From: Dictyophora rubrovolvata
Lineage: Eukaryota; Basidiomycota; Agaricomycetes; Phallales; Phallaceae
DNA: 64,000 nt
Reading direction: 5' to 3'
Assembly (NCBI GenBank): GCA_029959195.1
Contig: CP114124.1
Location: forward strand, 496,001 to 560,000
Position 1 is the first letter of the stretch. Each line of letters opens with the position of its first letter. The translations under genes were made by a program, and so were the position numbers. Shown in pieces: positions 58,646 through 64,000 of the stretch. The notes beneath the pieces are model-generated. The model saw only the letters and a program-made list of their open reading frames with translations, was not told the origin of the DNA and made no database searches.

Positions 58646-61600
58646 TGTAAGATCGTGCGCTAGGAGAGACTCAACTATTGCTGGAGAATGTCTCGCAGAT
58701 TTTCCCCTGTTTATATACGTTCAGTTCAAGTTTATCTTTGTTTGTTTGTTTGTATAAAAACCTCATGCACATAGAAAGATCCCCGCGTTAGACATTAATC
58801 AGAATTTGCAGTCCATTCACGGTCATGAGGGCCGCTCGAGCAGGGTCACAGAGTTCGGAATGGGTTTTTCTTTCATCCTCTCACAGTGGTGCTTAGGCGA
58901 GGCTTCAAAATCCACCGTACATGATACGGATGTGGTGTGTTCGCGACTCATATCAAAATCTCAGAAAGATGCAGAAACATTCGTAAAGTATGAAGATAAA
59001 ACTTTCTCGCCTTGAATGCTGTGTTCGTGCCAGTCTAGTAGTGGTACGGTTCACCAGGCACCGTTCAACGTTCAATGTGTGTACAGGACACGATTCTTTG
59101 AGCCCCGTTCCGTTATCACTACAATCACATGTCCTACTACTTATCTCTTGAACGGACGGTCAGAAAAAGACCACGGCCCGCCGCGTGAAGTGATTATCTG
59201 TGATTATTCGTGAAAGTTTCCTGACTGTCAGGGTCCATAATCCATACATAAACTAGCATATCTTCAAGTCCCACTCACACGCCACATACTGTCATTAGAG
59301 GTAATTAATAGTAATTATTGGGATCGGGGAAGATGGAGAAATATCTGATATTCTCCCGGAGATCACAGCTGCTGACGGACGCATTTTCTTCTTCACTCAA
59401 ACTGCATCTGTCAACGAAAATCAACAATTCTTTGTACTAGTGACTTGACTCATTACGTACGACCAGTAAATGGATGCTCTCCGCGTGGAAAGATACGTAC
59501 AACTTCCTCTCGTTTCAAATTAGAGATATTCTCAAATTTGTTATCCAAATCAAAATCTAGTGTACAGGCGCATTGACATAAAGTGACCCGTAGTACGTAT
59601 GTCATTCCGAGTCGGACCACCCTTCCTAATATTACTAGTCCTGACAGTCGAACGCGGACGCGTCCGTCTTTTGCCAAGGCATGTAAAAAAAATGACATAG
59701 TCAGGGTAGGCGTTGCTCGGAACTTGCGGTCCTTATCGATGTTACGATACGAGGATCGCTTCGACCCCTTTCAGCAGGGTAGCGCAATGTGGCTTAGAGA
59801 TAACAAGGGAATAGGTCATTTTCTCTCTTTTTAACACTATGTATGTTGAGTTTTAGGAATCTACCACACTATATGCAGTCTTCATTTATCATCCATCTGC
59901 AACTTACGAGTACCAGATCATTCGTTCACTGCGATTATAAATTGACACATTTTTTCTCAAATCTTTATTATAATACTGACTCAAGATTTGTAATTTATTT
60001 CCGGCGATAATTTGCATACTTGCATCACCTTTGAGAAGGGTGAGGATCCTAAAAATTGTTTCAACGATGACTCGAACCAAGTCCTCAGGCTAACATATGA
60101 GTATATCAGTAAACACGAACTATAGTAGTAGAATACGCGGCTCGGACGATCGTCAAGTGCTCAATCAGGATAAATTGGATTTATATGCTAAAAAGCAACC
60201 TTGGACATCTCATAGAGCGGCTATAACAAAGCAAAAATAAATTCAAACAAGTTAAGAAGTCGCCTTGAATTCTGGGCCTACTCTGACATCCCCTAATTGC
60301 TAGCGCTTCGAATGAAAGGATTAAGTAAAACTCAACGCACTGCGCACTAGCTGTGATTTGCATCCATAATTCCGGAGTATTGGTTTGAAAACGAACGACA
60401 TCCAAAGCTTCGTCGTATGCAACTTGTCCAGTCTTGAGACGAGTCCTGAAAGGCGGGCACCATTCCCGGCTCCCTATAATAAAATTCCACTGGACGCCGA
60501 CATACTATGAATAACGACAAGACATGTTGTCAATAAGAGTAAGCATAATACGGATGAGTATCAAATTGGTCGACTCAATGACTCGGATCTCGCTTCGATA
60601 AGATGTAATGTAGCAGAGTCTGGGTGTGAGAGTGAACTGAGGACTGAGTTCGCCGCCACTTCTTTTGTTATTATTCAACGACAAGGAAACACGCACATTG
60701 CCGCGGTTGATATTGAAGAAAGCTTTGGAGTTATTTATACTGTTATCTATGCCGTCCGAATTTTTTCCCTCATGAGATATAATAGCCGAAAAAAGTGCTA
60801 ATGCCACCCGTTGGGCTGATCAGATCACCGAACAACCGGAATGGTTTGTGAGATAAACCGTGGATAAATTTTCAGGATAGCCTATCTGATAATTCAGTGA
60901 TATCTACGAGCAAAATATGCATCAAGTACCGAATAACGATGCAAAGAATGTTGGAGCATATTGGACGGCGCAGTCATGACAGCAGATAATAAAAAGGAAG
61001 ATAGAAGAGGCAGTGAGTGTTGTTCTTATGGAGTGTTATGAGTACTTTAGGACATTTTTTGCAGCTCTTCAATGAAACTGACCGTCATGCGAGCCAAAAT
61101 CTTCAGAGAGCCTCGACTGCTGCCAATTATCCTATCTCGGCCTGAACCTGATTGTGTATAACATGATAAGAAGAGAAAAAAATGCATAGCGACGGATCAT
61201 AACCCTTATTATGGTTATTGGTGCCGTAATTCGACTCGAAAATGAAGTCGAGCTATCACGCCGATAAGATACGAATATCATTTTTTCTCATAGAAACCAT
61301 AGGAATAACACATAATCTATCTCGCACGTGAGCAGTTGTGAGTAAGAAGTATAATATAAAGGTCACACGCACAAATGTTGTATGTATATATTCATGACTT
61401 TCCCGAGTATCAGGGTCAAGAATAATAATAAAGCTATTTCCTTATGCGACACTTGTTGAATGACCCCTTTGTATCTGCCACCCTGGCCAGTGATAGTGAG
61501 GAGACTTGAAGTCCGAGCCTGCGACCTAATATAAAGAACACGGGATCCTGAAGGGACTGGTACTCTCGATCAGTGGCCTAGTGAGGAACTGAGGTACTGA

Positions 61601-61938
61601 GGATGCAGGTCGTAGAGAAATCCACATGGTATTACATCACTAAACGGCAAGGGCCGACTGATCCAACTAGTACAGGCATATTAGAAGCAACCGAGTATGC
61701 GCAAAACTGTAATGATCTAAGGGAAATGAGTTTGTGTTTTTGAGAAATGTGCGCTAGGAATGACTTTGGGTCGACGCTTATTGCCAAATTCGAGATAGTT
61801 TTAAAGTTTTTCAAAAGATACTGGATGGGTCGAATCATAGTAGCTGATAGTCAACCAAAAGTCAACGCAGTGACGTAAACCGGCAAGGCATGCTTAACCC
61901 TACATAAGCGCGCTACTCAGTCCACACGGATCCACGAG
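58646..61938. other. 3.3-kb region without a supported intact gene
   Basis: Many short frames occur on both strands. One minus-strand stretch at about 60270-60493 reads as a coherent protein segment but has no clear partners (see findings). The upstream region of the rhomboid gene forms the right end. Confidence 0.5.
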
Positions 61939-63595
61939 ATGAATACCATCAACTGCTCTATCTTCAGACTTGGTAGACGAACAACATGGCCTAAACACTA
62001 CTATAACAAAAATATTTCCACATCTTCACCACGATTCTCTCAGTCGTTTAATCTCTTTCAAGGGTTCAGATTACGAAGAAAAACCGATCGCGAGAGATTG
62101 TTTACAGATGAGCTGCGAAGGCCTTCAGTTTTGAAACCTTTCTTGGTGCGTTCGCGCTGTTTTCGATCCCCTAAATAGGATCTAATTATAGGGCATTTTT
62201 TTTTTTCAGTTTGCTGTTGGATGTGCTGGTATAACATACGTTGCTGCTGCACGTTTGACCAATGAGGACACGGAAAGATGGACAAAATCGCTCTTGGCAA
62301 CAGGTGGATGGATATTCACAAAGCCTTCAAATTCCGAACTACGAGGTGCCAGAAAAGCAGCTCTATACGCGGTTAATAGTGCATTTCACTGTACATCATG
62401 TTTTTTTTTTTCAAATCTCGCTGACTCTTTTTTGAGTAGTACTTGAAAAATACGCTCGATAAAGTCAAACAATTTCTGGGAGAGGAGCGAGGTATTGTGG
62501 CAAACACCGCCCTATATGGGTGTGTTTTAGCGGCCCAAAAGTGGTTGGATGAAGGAGAGGGTCGTCGAGTTGCTCGCATGATTATGGTTGCTACAACCGG
62601 GGTTTGGGTCCTTTGGCAAATACCTCGTTTACGTGGCGCCATGATGCGGCATTTCCTACATGACCCGTTGTCCGGACAAAGCCACACTCTTTTAACAAGC
62701 GTATTCAGGCAAGTTGATTTCCTAATAGTCTAAGCGAGCAGCTCTGTGTGTGTATGTGTGTTATTAACGTACGGGAACAGTCATAAAAGTCTTCTACATT
62801 TAGTATTCAATAATCTGGCTCTTGGTGGTTTTGGTAAGTATGGGCTTTAGTTATATGAGGATGCTAGGCTCAATATTACGTTCTACAGGCAGCCTGGTAT
62901 GCTGGTGGCTCACGGAGGTCCAGGACCGGAAACAGGCGACACTTCATGAATCGACATCAATGTATCATTTCATAGCGTTCTTTGTTTCCGGTCGGTTGCC
63001 TTCTTATACAAGGATATAGCGATTTGAGCTTTAATGTGTGTTTTTTTGACAGCTGGCTTGTTTAGCAGTTTCCTGGCGCATGCTGTCCGAGTGAAATTCT
63101 ACTATCCTCGGATAGTCTCGCAAATTACGAGTGCAGAAAGGGCTGGTGCAGTGGTAGGAGGATCTCCTGGAGCAGTCACCTCAGCGACAGCAGCAGCCTT
63201 AGCTCAACAACCGTCCATCCTGCCCTCCCTTGGTGCGTCCGGTGCGATATGGGCGTGTGTTTCTATGGCGGCGTTGGCATGTCCTGAGGCTCGAGCGTCT
63301 CTGATTTTCCCTTCAAATATTTCATTTCCACTCCCAGCCGGAGCATTAGTGCTGGTGGGATTAGATATTCTGGGTATACTACGAGGATGGCGGTGAGTAA
63401 ATAATATGAGTGTGCGTGTGCATGATCTGGGCTAATCTTGCTGGCTTCTCCCCCCGCAGACTCTTTGACCACTGGGCCCATCTGGGAGGAGCGCTGTTCG
63501 GGGCACTGTACTACCAGTATGGCCCGGGGTGGTGGGAAAGGACCCGAGTGTGTGTTGATAAAAATAGAGTACATGTAGCCGAGCCCCGTGATTAA
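61939..63595 (+). CDS. PCP1: Mitochondrial rhomboid protease (Pcp1/PARL type), spliced
   Basis: The product is an intramembrane serine protease of the mitochondrial inner membrane; yeast Pcp1 processes Mgm1 and Ccp1. The ATG at 61939 opens an Arg/Ser-rich presequence (MNTINCSIFRLGRRTTWPKH) typical of mitochondrial import. Exons then give FAVGCAGITYVAAARLTNED, MIMVATTGVWVLWQIPRL, the substrate-side loop HDPLSGQSHTLLTSVFSHKS with LLHLVFNNLALGGFGS, AGLFSSFLAHAV, the catalytic serine in LPSLGASGAIWACVSMAAL and the catalytic histidine in DHWAHLGGALFGALYYQYG. Both catalytic residues are intact. The TAA is at 63593-63595. Six or seven exons. The gene is followed at 155 bp by an Opi1-like gene on the same strand. 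Confidence 0.9.
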
Positions 63596-63750
63596 ATTGA
63601 TTAGAGATGGGTGTGGTGCTGTGTGGTGCTGTGCTTGTGATTGTGGGCGGAGTCAGAAAAAAACAATCACATGCTTGCCTGACCCATGCACGAGCAGTGC
63701 TAGTGAGCACCAGCCAGTAAATAGTGACCTAGTCCGATCCTCGTTCCAAG

Positions 63751-64000
63751 ATGAGTTCGTCTGCTCGCTTGTCCCTTGCTGAGCTCTGCAACCAGCCCCT
63801 GCCTCCCCCCCCGCCTTCCTCCTCATCGTCTCCGGCGTCGTCCTCGGCTGCTTCTTCCCCGTCGTCTCCAATGACCTCCCCAGACGTCGTCCATGCAGGC
63901 ATTAAGCGTCCTCTAGCCATCGAGGATCACGACGAAGACGTGCGCATCGCTGCTCGTGCCCTTGGCGACATGCGTTCCCGTGCAGTTTCCCATGCACGAG
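63751..64000 (+). CDS. OPI1: Opi1-like transcriptional repressor, 5' part only
   Basis: The open frame starts at ATG 63751 and runs off the window after 83 codons. It begins MSSSARLSLAELCNQPLP, has a long Ser/Pro run (residues 18-45) and reaches DEDVRIAARALGDMRSRAV at about residues 61-79. That last segment matches the conserved start of the fungal Opi1 family, which represses phospholipid-synthesis genes when phosphatidic acid is low. The domains for membrane retention and repression lie beyond the window. The call depends on one short block. Confidence 0.6.
   Translation, partial: MSSSARLSLAELCNQPLPPPPPSSSSSPASSSAASSPSSPMTSPDVVHAGIKRPLAIEDHDEDVRIAARALGDMRSRAVSHAR

Noticed and set aside
60505-60807. 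100-codon minus-strand open frame beginning MALALFSAIISHEG
   Set aside because: It looks unlike a folded protein and has no match to any family I know; it could at most be upstream sequence of the exon-like segment beside it.
63729-63920. Minus-strand Gly/Asp-rich open frame opposite the Opi1-like gene
   Set aside because: It is the shadow of the Ser/Pro-coding run on the plus strand.

Overview
The window looks like a chromosome arm segment of a mushroom-forming basidiomycete (Agaricomycete). The genes are cut by many introns of about 50-60 bp with GT...AG ends, and the gene families (Rgd1-type F-BAR RhoGAP, Nup85, Sly41-type transporter, DUF6534 membrane protein, Opi1-like regulator, OPT and Dal5-type permeases) are typical of such fungi. 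No rRNA gene, confident tRNA, CRISPR array or prokaryotic feature was seen.

Layout. 0-9.3 kb: a TDP2-like phosphodiesterase (+), an L-fuconate dehydratase-like enolase (-), a class I sirtuin (-) and a basic nuclear-type protein (-). 9.5-12.5 kb: a membrane-anchored Asn/Gly-repeat protein (+) and a Sly41-type phosphate translocator (-), converging. 12.5-16.7 kb: gene-free, holding a solo LTR with perfect 5-bp target duplications. 16.7-23.4 kb: nucleoporin Nup85 (-) and an F-BAR/RhoGAP protein (+). 23.4-31.8 kb: mostly gene-free, with one low-complexity unknown gene. 31.8-38.3 kb: an oligopeptide transporter and a Dal5/Fen2-type permease whose stop codons are only 78 bp apart. 39-42.3 kb: a tandem segmental duplication carrying two small secreted-protein genes. 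44.3-51.2 kb: a wax-ester-synthase/DGAT-like acyltransferase, a decayed BAHD-like transferase and a DUF6534 protein. 52.4-57.2 kb: a Cue2-like Smr nuclease and an Sld3-like replication initiator, converging. 58.5 kb: a very small secreted peptide. 61.9-64 kb: a mitochondrial rhomboid protease and the start of an Opi1-like repressor that runs off the window.

The housekeeping genes (sirtuin, Nup85, Sld3, Rgd1, rhomboid, Opi1) do not form one pathway. The accessory middle (31-51 kb) is where transporters, secreted proteins, acyltransferases, a duplication and gene decay gather. I did not find a convincing undescribed multi-gene system. The most useful leads are the tandem secreted-protein duplication with diverging splice signals, the acyltransferase pair with one decayed member, the possible in-frame stop in the sirtuin 5' region, and several long perfect palindromes in gene-free DNA. 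Intron positions were inferred by eye from splice motifs and expected protein frames, so small exon-edge errors are likely.
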